Positions 22,869 through 32,666 of a DNA stretch of 64,000 bases are shown here, in pieces (the stretch's first letter is position 1; every line of letters starts with the position of its first letter). The position numbers and the translations under genes are program-made. This DNA comes from Tillus elongatus (Eukaryota > Arthropoda > Insecta > Coleoptera > Cleridae), in NCBI GenBank assembly GCA_964006375.1, contig OZ023270.1:78178891-78242890 (forward strand), written 5' to 3'. A model generated the notes under the pieces. The model had not been told where the DNA came from, made no database searches, and was given only the letters and a program-made list of their open reading frames with translations.

Positions 22869-23939
22869 GAGGTGGAAAAGGAAATTCCGATTTCCGCCAT
22901 AAAGGTGAGGGATGCCGAGGACGATATTAGGTTGACTAGGCCATACACCCTCAGGATACCCAGTGGAGGGAAAATGAGGTTGCATTCCAGCCCGCAAGCC
23001 TGGTCTGTTTCACCGACGGATCGCGGCTGGAGGACCAGCAATCCTCCGGGGCAGGAATATACATCGAGCGCCTGGGGATGCGCGAGAGCTATGCTCTTGG
23101 CGCATACACCACGGCATTCGAAACAGAGGCGTATGCTATCCTGTCTGTGGCCAATATACAGGATGTGAAGATGAGTCCCGAGAAATGTGTGTGCATTTGC
23201 TCGGATAGCCAGGCAGTCCTCCGGGCAGTCTGCGCGGCCAGAATCAGGTCACCCCTGGTTCAGGAGTGCGCTGACGCCCTCAGAGGGCTAGCCAGGACGA
23301 AGGAGGTGCAACTGGTGTGGGTTCCGGGTCACTGTGGCGTAGCGGGGAATGAGGTGGCGAATAATCTCGCAAAACTCGGTTCCCAGCGGCCGTTCTGTGG
23401 CCCGGAGCCTGCGATAGGCATAAGTAGGAAGACAGTCTCTGTCGTCTTAGACAGGTGGACCGAGGAAGCAATGGAGAGGCACTGGGGGTCGGTTGGTGGC
23501 TGCAGGCAGGCGAGGGACTTCGTGGAGGGGCCGGACAGAGATAAAGCTGTCTGGCTACTCGGAAGGAGTCGACCTACGCTTCGCCGCATCCTCGGGGTGC
23601 TGACAGGCCACTGCGCCCTTAGAAGACACCTCACATTGATAGGCGTAGAGAGGGATCCCATTTGCCAGGAATGTGGCGAGGATGAAGAAACGTCCTACCA
23701 CTACCTGTGTGAATGCGAGGCTTTTGGGAGTCTTCGAGCAGAATTGTTGGGATCAAGGACTCTGCAGAGGAATCAGGTAAGTACCGTCCAATTGAAGACC
23801 GTCATGGCCTTCATCTCGAGGTCGAGGCGGTTTGGCGACGGAACCGAGGAAGAGTAGAGCATGGTTGCTGGGGTTGGCAAAAAGGGCCCATTGTGGCCTA
23901 CTTGCTTGGCGTTGGCCTCCCCACCACTGCTACTACTAC
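22869..23939 (+). pseudogene. LINE 3' fragment: RNase H and C-terminal zinc-finger region
   Basis: 5'-truncated non-LTR retrotransposon. The frame is open from before 22,990 to 23,857. RNase H catalytic residues are visible in order: Asp in LVCFTDGSRL, Glu in FETEAYAI, Asp in CICSDSQAVL. The fourth position has Asn (GNEVANNLAK), where the family usually has Asp. A CQECGEDEETSYHYLCEC finger, the usual C-terminal CCHC-like motif, follows. The 3' UTR ends in TACTACTACT. Flanking TTTGTAAG at 22,861-22,868 and 23,940-23,947 is the target-site duplication. The local GC content is far above the surroundings, indicating a recent arrival. Endonuclease and reverse transcriptase are absent, so the copy is dead on arrival. 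The order RNase H then finger fits I/R1-related LINE groups. Confidence 0.88.
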
Positions 23940-24208
23940 TTTGTAAGTGGCTTGGACAGGTTTGTTAGCGAAGAAAATCAGACCAGGTTTTCAGAGAAAA
24001 TTTTGTGTTTTCTTTTACAAAAAAAAATTAGCTCAAAAAACAAAAAAGCTATGGTAACCAAATTTGGTGGGTGGGTTTAAGATATAAAATGTAGACTACA
24101 CACTAAAATTTAGATTTCTACGTTATAATAAAAAAGTTATAATAAAATGTTTGGTGCTAGATCATTTATATGAAAATTCACTACCATAACGCACTTGCTG
24201 CGTCTAGA

Positions 24209-24829
24209 CTTTTTGTTATTAGGTACCTTCATAGAATAAATCGTCTCACTTAATTGTAGTAGATCGATGAAAAGCTCTTTTCAACGAACATTCTTCGTTC
24301 ATAGAAACTTTTGTACCAGAGTGTACTAAACCGTTTCAAGATTTAGATGAGATTATACCATAATTGAGCAGAAAAATTTTCTCACCTATCTACCCTATCA
24401 TTATCGTCACTCATTGTTTGTTTCTTCTTCGACCTGTTCGGTTACTGATTCAACACGTTATATGGTTATATAGAAGTCTAGACCGCTAAATATATACGAA
24501 GAATTCACATTTAGATGTCTAGTTCAGTTTAAATAAATAGTTGAAGCAAACACAAGAAAAAACGACATTTTTCTCAGATAGAAATCTAGTTATCTGTGCA
24601 TTAAAATTCAGATACAGGTGTAAGAGACATTCTTAGATCTTATTAAACACTTATACGAATAGTGGAAACTGTACTTAATTGCCACTGAACATGATATTCC
24701 AGTATATGTTATTTAGGATTAAAACATTTCTTTCGTGTTATGCTTATGTTTTATAAGCAATAATAGATGTTTGCTTAGATATTTTAGCAGGTGGAACTCT
24801 TTATTTTGGGAGAATATATTACTATTATC
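24209..24829. other. No gene seen
   Basis: AT-rich, apparently single-copy sequence. No motif recognised. Confidence 0.4.
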
Positions 24830-24898
24830 ACTAAGACTTTAGAAACATTTCTTTAACGCACGTCAATTAGCCCCTATGAACCCATATTTAGGGTCAGT

Positions 24899-24901
<3 letters not shown>
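24830..24901 (+). mobile_element. Composite element hairpin-end module, partial
   Basis: GACTTTAGAAACATTTCTTT, then AATTAGCCCCTATGAACCC and AGGGTCAGTTCGA lead into a (TA)n tract, as in the other module copies. Confidence 0.5.

Positions 24902-24981
<80 letters not shown>
24902..24981. repeat. (TA)n microsatellite
   Basis: About 80 bp of TA at the left side of a foldback element. A matching tract lies on the right side. Confidence 0.95.
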
Positions 24982-24985
<4 letters not shown>

Positions 24986-25018
24986 AGAAGGGTTAACGTC
25001 AAAGCCGCAAGGAGACAA

Positions 25019-25061
25019 CCGCATACACGTGTTTCAAGCTTATTAGCCATCATCAGTATGG
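25019..25061 (-). ncRNA. Hammerhead-like motif, left arm
   Basis: Minus strand: CCATA, CTGATGA (25,056-25,050), TGGCTAATAAGCTT hairpin, GAAACACGTGTA, TGCGG. Same design as the right-arm copy, but stem I has one mismatch (A opposite C), so it is probably weaker. Confidence 0.45.
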
Positions 25062-25453
25062 TATAGCCAGTGAAGATGGGAACACTCTGGATGAAGATGC
25101 AAAAATACACGGAGTCACAACAGGCAACCAGTGCACATTTGCAGCAACATTTGGAAGACCCTCAATTCGCGGGAAACTGTATGCGGTTGTCTCCTTGCGG
25201 CTTTGCCCTTAACCCTTCTTCTTATATAGTACAGAAATGCCGTGTTATAAATCCTGTTACAGTTAGTGTAACTTCCTGGGCTCCGGATGCTCACGCAGGT
25301 GATTTCTTTGCCTCCGTGGTTTTTTTGGTTGTTTCCCTCGAATTGAGGGTCTTCCAAATGTTGCTGCAAATGTGCACTGGTTGCCTGGTTGACTGGTTGA
25401 CTCCGTGTATTTTGCATCTTCATCCAGAGTGTTCCCATCTTCACCTGGCTATA

Positions 25454-25496
25454 CCGTACTGATGATGGCTAATAAGCTTGAAACACGTGTATGCGG
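25454..25496 (+). ncRNA. Hammerhead ribozyme motif, right arm
   Basis: Stem I CCGTA (25,454-25,458) pairs with TGCGG (25,492-25,496), including one G-U. CTGATGA follows at 25,459-25,465, then stem II GGCT/AGCT with loop AATA, GAA at 25,480-25,482, stem III AC/GT with a 4-nt loop, and the cleavage base A at 25,491. All conserved core residues are present. The first base pair of stem II is a T-T mismatch, which departs from the canonical G-C and may reduce activity. In Penelope-like elements such ribozymes process element RNA. Confidence 0.6.
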
Positions 25497-25574
25497 TTGT
25501 CTCCTTGCGGCTTTGCCCTTAACCCTTCTCCTTATATCGTACAGGAATGCCGTGTTATAAATCCTGTTATAGTT

Positions 25575-25575
<1 letters not shown>

Positions 25576-25639
<64 letters not shown>
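25576..25639. repeat. (TA)n microsatellite
   Basis: About 64 bp of TA at the right side of the foldback element. Confidence 0.95.
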
Positions 25640-25641
<2 letters not shown>

Positions 25642-25959
25642 TGCTTCAGATCTATTGTGATGCTACATATCACAGCCCCTGTACATGCCAGAAGAAAAAG
25701 TTTCCTATCAAAATTTGTTGTTTAAAAAAGCTGATTTCAAAAGGACTTTACTTTGATATACAGGCTGAATCCAAAGTGTCATTTTTGACATGAACTTTTT
25801 TTTATTTTATTAAAACACCCTATATCTTATTCAAGATTTGGATTTCCTACTTAATTCCTAATCAAAAATATGTCAATTTTTTTTCTCATTTCAATGGCTT
25901 CCTAGAAAATAGCAACAACAAAAAATATGTTCATAAGTATTCACAAAAATATAATAAAC

Positions 25960-26450
25960 AGTTAATTAACACTGCTAACGATGACAAAGTAACTTGTAAA
26001 AATGCTCAAACTGGCAACTTGTTTGGCAAACGTCATGTCTTTTAATAAGCTCCACAGTGCATGCATTTCTAATAACTCGAGACGAAATTTCCCTGCAGGC
26101 ACGAGTAATTTTGTTTCTCAAAATTTCTTGGCTAAATAGAATGGACCACATTTTTCACATAATCATATAAAAATAGTCTAATGGTGTGAGGTTAGGCGAT
26201 TTCGCGGGCCACCTGACTCGCCCTCGGTTCCTTATACAATTTCTTCCAAACTTACTGTTTCAAAAATTTGACACGATCGATGAGTTGTGCGCGGACGCAC
26301 CGTCTTGTTGCTACCACATATTTAAACGTTCATTTATATTTATGTCTTCCCTCACTACAGGTAACACTTTAGTCAAAAAGATAAATACCTATCACCATTC
26401 AAAATACCTTCATAAAAGTTTGGTCCAATGAATCGCCCGTTAAGAAGTTG
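25960..26450 (-). pseudogene. DDE transposase relic (Tc1/mariner-IS630 type)
   Basis: Several frames on the minus strand give CGNNKTVRPRTTH-like, then EGESGGPRNRLTSHH or (other frame) RVRWPAKSPNLTPLDYF, and KKFETKLLVPAGKFRLEL-like sequence. This is the second and third catalytic block order of the transposase at the left edge. Stops and frameshifts are frequent and no open frame exceeds a few dozen codons. Termini were not recognised. Confidence 0.6.
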
Positions 26451-26957
26451 AATATTATTCATTATTTATTTAACGTGACTTAGCTATTTCTAAAATTCGG
26501 GTTTGAAAATTTACGATCAAAATATATGTTTGTAATATGAGATTTCATCGTATCTTTTATCTCTTGTGTGGTACAGAGGCGATGGTGAGAATGAATAGAT
26601 TTACTAATTAAATTGCCATTAATTAGATTTATATCGCGTATTAACCTGATTAGAGAAACCATTAATCAATATTATGATAATTTTATGGACATGCAAATTA
26701 CTAATTTGAATTGTTGAAATCTAATTATTTACCTAACATGATGCGAATATCCTAAGTGTATTTATTTTACTGAAATATTTGAATACATGACAACATTAAA
26801 TTGTCAATGTGTGATCTAAACGGACAGGAATATATAACAACATTACAGTTTACTATAGACTTAATATTCGCATCTTTTTTATTTATTTTTATTTAAATTT
26901 TTTCTCTTAAAGTCAATGGTATTTTAATTCCGTAATCACTGAATAGAATGAAAAGCA
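26451..26957. other. Non-coding; TAAT-rich, with an octamer ATGCAAAT
   Basis: Not repeated elsewhere in the window. Contains many TTAATTA/ATTAAT homeodomain-like cores and ATGCAAAT at about 26,693. It could be cis-regulatory DNA of the T-box locus, but AT-rich DNA gives such motifs by chance. Confidence 0.25.
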
Positions 26958-27049
26958 ACAAACTGAAAGTTTAATCTCACAGATTTGTATGACTAGAGTC
27001 AGATTATTACTTTCCGTGGCACTCTTACTATCAATATCACTAAAAGCAA

Positions 27050-27422
27050 ATAATAACCTCGGTGGTTCAGGAGTAAGAACTTGTGCCTCTGAACCGAAGG
27101 GTACTGGGTTCGATCCCAGGGTTCTCCTTTCACATTTTCAGTACAAACTGTAACATTAACAGCAACCGAGGTTCTGGCATTGTATTTGAGCAAGTTGAAT
27201 GTCTGCACGTTCCGCCCTTCGGAGGGGGCGTAAAGCCGTCGGTCTCGTGTCCATGCGATGTTGGGCACGTTAAAGATCCCTTCCTCCTTACAGAAAGGCA
27301 GAGGTTCGGCAAAATTTCCAGGATAGTGAGGTGAAACTGCTCCCTGGTGTCGGTGATTGGCCATAGTCGCGGAAATAGGCCGACGTTAAAGAAACAAAAC
27401 ACACACACACACACACACACAC
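27050..27422 (+). mobile_element. tRNA-derived SINE with (AC)n tail, flanked by an 11-bp duplication
   Basis: Head with RNA polymerase III box A-like TGGTTCAGGAG (about 27,062) and box B GGTTCGATCCC (about 27,108). A central domain follows (GTTCCGCCCTTCGGAGG, GTAAAGCCGTCGGTC, GGGCACGTTAAAGATCCC) and then a 3' part ending AATAGGCCGACGTTAAAG and an (AC)n tail. ACTAAAAGCAA at 27,039-27,049 and 27,423-27,433 is the target-site duplication. It sits inside an older imperfect tandem duplication: AGTTTAATCT through TTTCCGTGGCACTCTT occurs at about 26,966 and again at about 27,447. The frames overlapping it are by-products, not genes. Confidence 0.85.
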
Positions 27423-27599
27423 ACTAAAAGCAATTTGTCAACTCAAAGTTTAATCTGACAGAGATTTATAACTAGTGTCAAATTATTACTTTCCGTGGCA
27501 CTCTTTTTATTTAATTAAAAAATAAACTTGTAATAGTTTTGTGTGGGGCCAAAATAATTAAAAAAATGAAAATGCTAATTTTGTCATGAAACTCGGCAT

Positions 27600-28321
27600 G
27601 TGACGTTGAAATAATATTCTGAACAAGACATAAGGCGTGTTCGATTAAAAAAAAAAAAGAAAATTTGTATTACAACGACTTATGGGCCATCCTGTGATTG
27701 TAAAAATATTTTTTTAAGATGTAGCTCAAGACACCCTATAATTAATGTGTACAATTTTTGTCGCATCTTGTATAATAACGGATATATTGAGCTTTATTTA
27801 TTTTTTACGAAAATTCATCAAAAACTATATACAATTAAACGATAAACTATATAGCTAAGACTACTGCCAAAGCATCAAAGAAAGGATATAGTTATAATTA
27901 ATTTTATGTAAATATTTTAGTAAAATGAAAGACAATGACGGTTGAAGCTAAGACTTTGGGCTTTGTAAAACATTCTTCTTGAGACATTTTCTTTCCATAG
28001 CTCGTATTAGTTACAGGTTCTTTGCCTAAATGGTGTCAATTTTGACGTTTTAAATCGCGACTTTGACGTTTTAAGGAAAACCCCATTTTATCTCTCTTAA
28101 AATGCCTATAACTCTTTTGTCTCTTAACTTACAGAGCTAAATTTTGGTGAGTAATTTACCTATAACAATATAAACGCGCAAAATTTTAGGGAAAACCTAG
28201 GCTAATTTTCCTGGCTAACGAACTTATCCAAGCCACTTGCAAAGGGAACGTACTCACCAAATTTAATCAAAATCAGCCCATTATTTTTTGAGTTATCGGT
28301 GTGAATCATACACACACACAC

Positions 28322-28403
<82 letters not shown>

Positions 28404-28519
28404 GTATAAAAATTGAAACTGACCTTTGATATGTGTTCTAAGGCGCCGAATTAGCGCTCATTTGGAGAAATTTTTTCAAATCTTCTCATTAGTGAATTTT
28501 TTAAAAGAAAATTCACTAA
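27600..28519 (-). mobile_element. Composite element, copy 6
   Basis: Reverse orientation: ACATAAGGCGTGTTCG, AAGACACCCTATAATTAATG, GCTAACGAACTTATCCAAGCC, a (TA)n tract, then the GAATTAGCGCTCATTTGG module and the terminal hairpin ATTAGTGAATTTTTTAAAAG with ATTCACTAA (28,489-28,519). The GACGCAG end is truncated at the left. Confidence 0.7.
28325..28401. repeat. (TA)n microsatellite
   Basis: About 76 bp of TA inside composite element copy 6, preceded by (CA)n. Confidence 0.95.
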
Positions 28520-28860
28520 AATGAAACCCATCAACCTATATGGCTGTGTAAAAATGCAAATCGGTATTCCATCAAATTATGAACATATAGGGTGTATTTA
28601 TCTTAAATCTGAAATGCTTTATATGTCTCATCTATAAGTCCAAAAATAATGAGCCGATTTTGTACCTATTTCCGAAAATAGCAAAGCGGTGGTTACCAAG
28701 TTTAGTACGCAAGTTTTTATTGTAAAATGTCAATTATATACCAAAATTGAGATCTGTAAGGTAAAAGTTTAAAAAAGTTATATAAGCATTTAATTTTATT
28801 TAAACCGTCACTTATATTTTTATGAAAATTCGCTACCATAACGCACTTGCTGCGTCCAGA
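28520..28860 (+). mobile_element. Composite element right-end fragment
   Basis: Ends with ATGAAAATTCGCTACCATAA and the CGCACTTGCTGCGTCCAGA terminus at 28,860. The preceding AAATAGCAAAGCGGTGG block matches the segment before the right end in copy 5 and at 41.3 kb. Confidence 0.55.
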
Positions 28861-29245
28861 CGTTTCTTTGTCTTCCTATCTGTTTATGCTGTTTTTGTGT
28901 CTACATTTCAAAAGCTTAGTTCTCTGACGTGTAAAAAAAATTAAATACGTTATATAGTATAATATAGTACAGTATATCTTGTCTACAATGGTACAATGTG
29001 TCGTACAAATAAGCTCTTGCTTGTATATGCAATAAAGACAATTTTGTTACAGATATGCCTAATTAATTGCCAAGAGTTCTCTGGAACTGTCACTATCAAT
29101 TTTCTTAAAATTTCAGCATCCTAAGAATATCCCCTTTTCACTAATACTTCCACTAACTCTCCGTCTTTCAACCTCTATTTTGGTATTTTTCTTCTTCGTC
29201 TACGGCCTGATTATGACATTTCTACTTGACAACTATAAATTCAGT

Positions 29246-29315
<70 letters not shown>

Positions 29316-30131
29316 CTGTTTCTTATAAAGCAAATCGTATTACCAGAATATTAATCAAATTGCTGCGCAATAAAATAGTCTTTCACGATAGACATAATAT
29401 TTTTCCTAATAAAAACTAACAACGTCAATAACGAAAAACAAAATAATTATAAATTGATCACTTCATTAGTAAAACGAGCAGCTGATTAATCAAAGCATCG
29501 ATTAGATTGTCACTTTTTACATTTTAATCAAGTCTTGGTGTTAAATATAATACGTACAAGGTGCTTCTATCAGTGTTAGCATTGACATTTTGCAATAATT
29601 GTTCAGTTATAAATGAACATCATTTGCATAAGAGCGTGTGTGTTTAATAAAGACATTTTCACCTCACTCAACATATTTATTAAATTATTTTGTTCATTTT
29701 TCCACTACCAAGAGTATGACAAAGCAGAAATACACTTTCATTTAACAAATTAATTAATTCATCGCGATTTGCACGAAAGGTAGGTAGATAAGAACGCAGC
29801 TGGTTCTGGCGACACTAATCAGCTTAATTATATGAAAAAACAATTAATTACCCTTCTCCGATATGGGCAAGTGGTTTCAATGACTTTGGCAAGAAATATT
29901 ATGATTTATATTGACAACTACCGCTAGAAAATATTGTAAAATATACAAGTGAAACAAAACACAAGTAAGTACCCATATATATTGTCATTATATATTAATT
30001 TATATTGGTCGGTTAATGTGTACACTATGCAATTAAGTTAATTTTTTTTAATACACGCATATATGTGCCCGTATCTAAGAATGTCAAGAACAAATTAGTT
30101 TACAAGAAATTCAGAATTTAGAGATCTGTTT
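28861..30131. other. No gene; possible conserved non-coding segment at 29,440-29,870
   Basis: Apart from one (TA)n tract the region matches no repeat in the window. The part 29,440-29,870 has dense TAATTA, TTAATTAA and GATTAATCAAAG-like cores (homeodomain and TCF/Lef-like). That is suggestive of an enhancer but unproven in AT-rich DNA. Confidence 0.25.
29248..29315. repeat. (TA)n microsatellite
   Basis: About 68 bp of TA. No recognisable element module touches it, unlike most other tracts. Confidence 0.95.
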
Positions 30132-30142
30132 TGCTGGGGTAG

Positions 30143-30946
30143 TAGTAGTAGTAGTAGCAGTGGTGGGGAGGCCAACGCCAAGCAAGTAGGCCACAATGGG
30201 CCCTTTTTGCCAACCCCAGTAACCATGCTCTACTCTTCCTTGGTTCCGTCGCCAAACCGCCTCGACTTCGAGATGAAGACCGTGACGGTCTTCAATTGGA
30301 CAGTACTTACCTGATTCCTCTGCAGAATCATTGATCCGAACAATTCTGCTCGAAGACTCCCAAAAGCCTCGCATTAACACAGGTAGTGGTAGGACGTTTC
30401 TTCATCCTCGCCGCATTCCTGGCAAATGGGATCCCTCTCTACGCCTATCAATGTGAGGTGTCTTCTAAGGGCGCAGTGGCCTTTCAGCACCCCGAGGATG
30501 CGGCGAAGCGTAGGTCGACTCCTTCCGAGTAGCCAGACAGCTTTATCTCTGTCCTCGGTCCACCTGTCTAAGGCGACAGAGACTGTCTTCCTACTTATGC
30601 CTATCGCAGGCTCCGGGCCACAGAACGGCCGCCGGGAACCGAGTTTTGCGAGATTAATCGCCACCTCATTCCCCGCTACGCCACGGTGTCCCGGAACCCA
30701 CACCAGTTGCACCTCCTTCGTCCTGGCTAGCCCTCTGAGGGCGTCAGCGCACTCCTGAACCAGTGGTGACCTGATTCTGGCCGCGCAGAGTGCCCTGAGG
30801 ACCGCCTGGCTATCCGAGCAGATGCACACACATTTCTCGGGACTCATATTCACATCCTGTCTATTGGCCACAGACAGGATAGCATATACCTCTGTTTCGA
30901 ATGCCGTGGTGTATGCGCCAAGGACATAGCTCTCGCGCACCCCGTA
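30143..30946 (-). pseudogene. LINE 3' fragment, second copy of the RNase H LINE
   Basis: Minus-strand copy of the LINE at 22.9-23.9 kb. It has the same RNase H segment (Glu in FETEVYAI, Asp in CICSDSQAVL) and the same CQECGEDEETSYHYLC finger and (TAC)n tail. It is 5'-truncated inside RNase H, so the first catalytic Asp is missing. Relative to the other copy it lacks about 28 codons between LDRWTE and DRDKAVWLL. TGCTGGGGTAG at 30,132-30,142 and 30,947-30,957 is an 11-bp target-site duplication. The C-terminal frame is interrupted near 30,375. Confidence 0.88.
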
Positions 30947-31189
30947 TGCTGGGGTAGAAACATGTAAGGTTTATGTAATACGTACCCAGTGTACAAAACA
31001 AATAAGACCGACAATACTTGAGGCGAATGTGCTCTTTGACGTCGGTCATTAACCATATTATTGCAAATGGGCTGACGTTGTAAAAACAAAAGAAAATATT
31101 TCCGACTGATTTTAGTAGGGTAGGTATGACTACTCATAAAGATATACGAGGTAAGCGCCAAAATTTCCTTGCCTGACATAGATCCAGGG

Positions 31190-32654
31190 TTTTTTTCTCA
31201 TAGCGGGGGTGAATGCTTTTTATGATGGCGCTTCCACGATCCGACACCAACCTGCACTGTGGTGAGTCCCCTTCCCTCCAGGTCGGGACTACCCACTAAA
31301 CACCTCATTGACACCTTTAGAGGTGGCGGAAACCACTCGCTGGTATTGCTTCACCACGTCCCCAACTCTTGTTGTTCTCAAAACTTCTACATCCTGTCTT
31401 TATCCTCTTCTGACTTCATTATTTCTACAATCCCTCGCTTCACAGTATTTTACACCCTTTCACTTCGCAGCATATGCTCCACCACACAATCTGCTGTTAA
31501 ATCTCTGCCAATCTCTTTATACATTTTTTCTCTTATTTGCGACCATCTTGCGCACTCAAAGACCGTGTGCTCTGGCGTATCTCTATCACCACAATACTCA
31601 CAGTCCTCTTTGTCGATTATTTTCATTTTACTCAGGTAAGACCTGAAACACTCATGACCTGACAGAAATTGGGTAAAATAATAATCCACCTCCTCATGCT
31701 GTCTCGATATCCGTGTCTGTATGTGTGGAATGAGCCTCTTTGTCCACTGGGTACTGACATTTCCTCTTCTTATTCTCTCTGCCACTCTAGCGTATTTTCG
31801 GTTCATGCCTTCTTCTTTTCTTCTCTTCTATTTTCGTGTCTTTCATAAGTTACCTCTCTTGCCAAAAAGTATATAGGGATCATTCCTACAATTACCTACC
31901 TTGCGCTGCCACTGTTATAGAACAGTGGCATATAGATGCACTTGCTATTCTGATGACTACCTTCCTCTGTGCTCCTCAACGTTTTTTCTACACCTTGTGT
32001 TTGACAACACGGCCTTCCATGCTGGTGCGTCATACAGTATGATTGAGTTTACCTCACTATTCAGCATTCTCCTTCTGCCTGATTTTGGCCTACCAGTATT
32101 TGGAATTAGACGCCCTAGCTTTGCAATTATCATGTCTGCTTTTGCCACTACCCTTTCTATGAGCACACCCATGTTCATGTTATGTCCTACTTGTATGCCG
32201 AGCTGGTTCAGGCTTTTCTGCGACTGCATGTATGTATTCCCCACCTTGACGGTAACTATTCTCGGTGTTCTTCGTCCCACTAGCACTATACCTTCAGTTT
32301 TGTGAGGCGCGAGTTGTAGACCACTTTTTGTTATTCAGTTTTACACTCTTGCCACTAACCAGTTGATATTATCTTCTATATCAGCCTTATTTAGTTCGCT
32401 TACAACCAACGCCAAATCATCGGCATACCCTATAATCTCCGTGTTGTTTACGGACCCCAGACTAAAAACCTTATCGTGATAGTTCCACAGTATTGGTCCT
32501 AGGATTGACTCTTGAGGCAGGTCACATCTAACCTGCATCTAATATTTCTGTACAATCAGTAGCTGTCTGTCTTCCAGATAACTATATACTGTTTTTAGCA
32601 GATATGACTCAACTTGCCTCTTTCTTAACACTTCGTATATGCCTCTCCATGGTG
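31190..32654 (-). pseudogene. R1-like non-LTR retrotransposon, 5'-truncated, inside a mariner
   Basis: Minus strand. From 5' to 3': reverse-transcriptase pieces PQESILGPILWN and EIIGYADDLALVV (32,341-32,538), then the post-catalytic segment LGRLIPNTGRPKSGRRR (31,957-32,286), then a C-terminal region with the finger CEYCGDRDTPEHTVFEC (31,450-31,806). Stops and frame changes separate the pieces. The 3' end is a T run on the plus strand (31,190-31,196), that is a short poly(A) tail. ATAGATCCAGGG occurs at 31,178-31,189 and 32,655-32,666 as a perfect 12-bp target-site duplication. The YADD box context GYADDLALVV is typical of the R1 group. Confidence 0.88.
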
Positions 32655-32666
32655 ATAGATCCAGGG

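Larger units (their letters stand above)
22041..24208 (+). mobile_element. Composite element, copy 5, carrying a LINE insertion
   Basis: The left end GGGACGCAGCAAGTGCG (22,045 on) is matched by CGCACTTGCTGCGTCTAGA at 24,190-24,208. In between are the AACGAACTCGTCCAAGCC block, a (TA)n tract and the hairpin-end module (around 22,600-22,780). A LINE 3' fragment occupies 22,869-23,939 with TTTGTAAG on both sides, and the GTAAGTGGCTTGGACAGG block resumes after it. Confidence 0.7.
24982..25575. mobile_element. Foldback Penelope-type terminal repeats within (TA)n
   Basis: Inverted arms of about 200 bp (roughly 24,983-25,170 and 25,340-25,530) share AAGCCGCAAGGAGACAACC, GTTTCAAGCTTATTAGCC, GAAGATGGGAACACTCTGG and GAAGACCCTCAATTC with their complements. 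Each arm carries a hammerhead-like motif. Further direct copies of the CCGTGTTATAAATCCTGTTA stretch lie at about 25,240 and 25,550. The whole is bracketed by (TA)n, as is the related fragment at 52,816-52,911. Confidence 0.7.

Noticed and set aside
25019..25530. CRISPR-like array in the repeats of the 25-kb region
   Set aside because: Repeats are inverted and irregular, in a eukaryotic context, and explained by a foldback element.
27055..27125. Functional tRNA gene
   Set aside because: Boxes A and B are present, but the acceptor and anticodon stems do not form well and the sequence continues into a SINE body repeated at 33.5 kb.
27083..27334. Several overlapping frames on both strands around 27.0-27.4 kb
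   Set aside because: They lie inside a tRNA-derived SINE; box A, box B and target duplication explain the sequence.
31259..32305. Several 110-134-codon plus-strand frames
   Set aside because: They are antisense to the R1-like LINE fragment, which has recognisable motifs on the minus strand.
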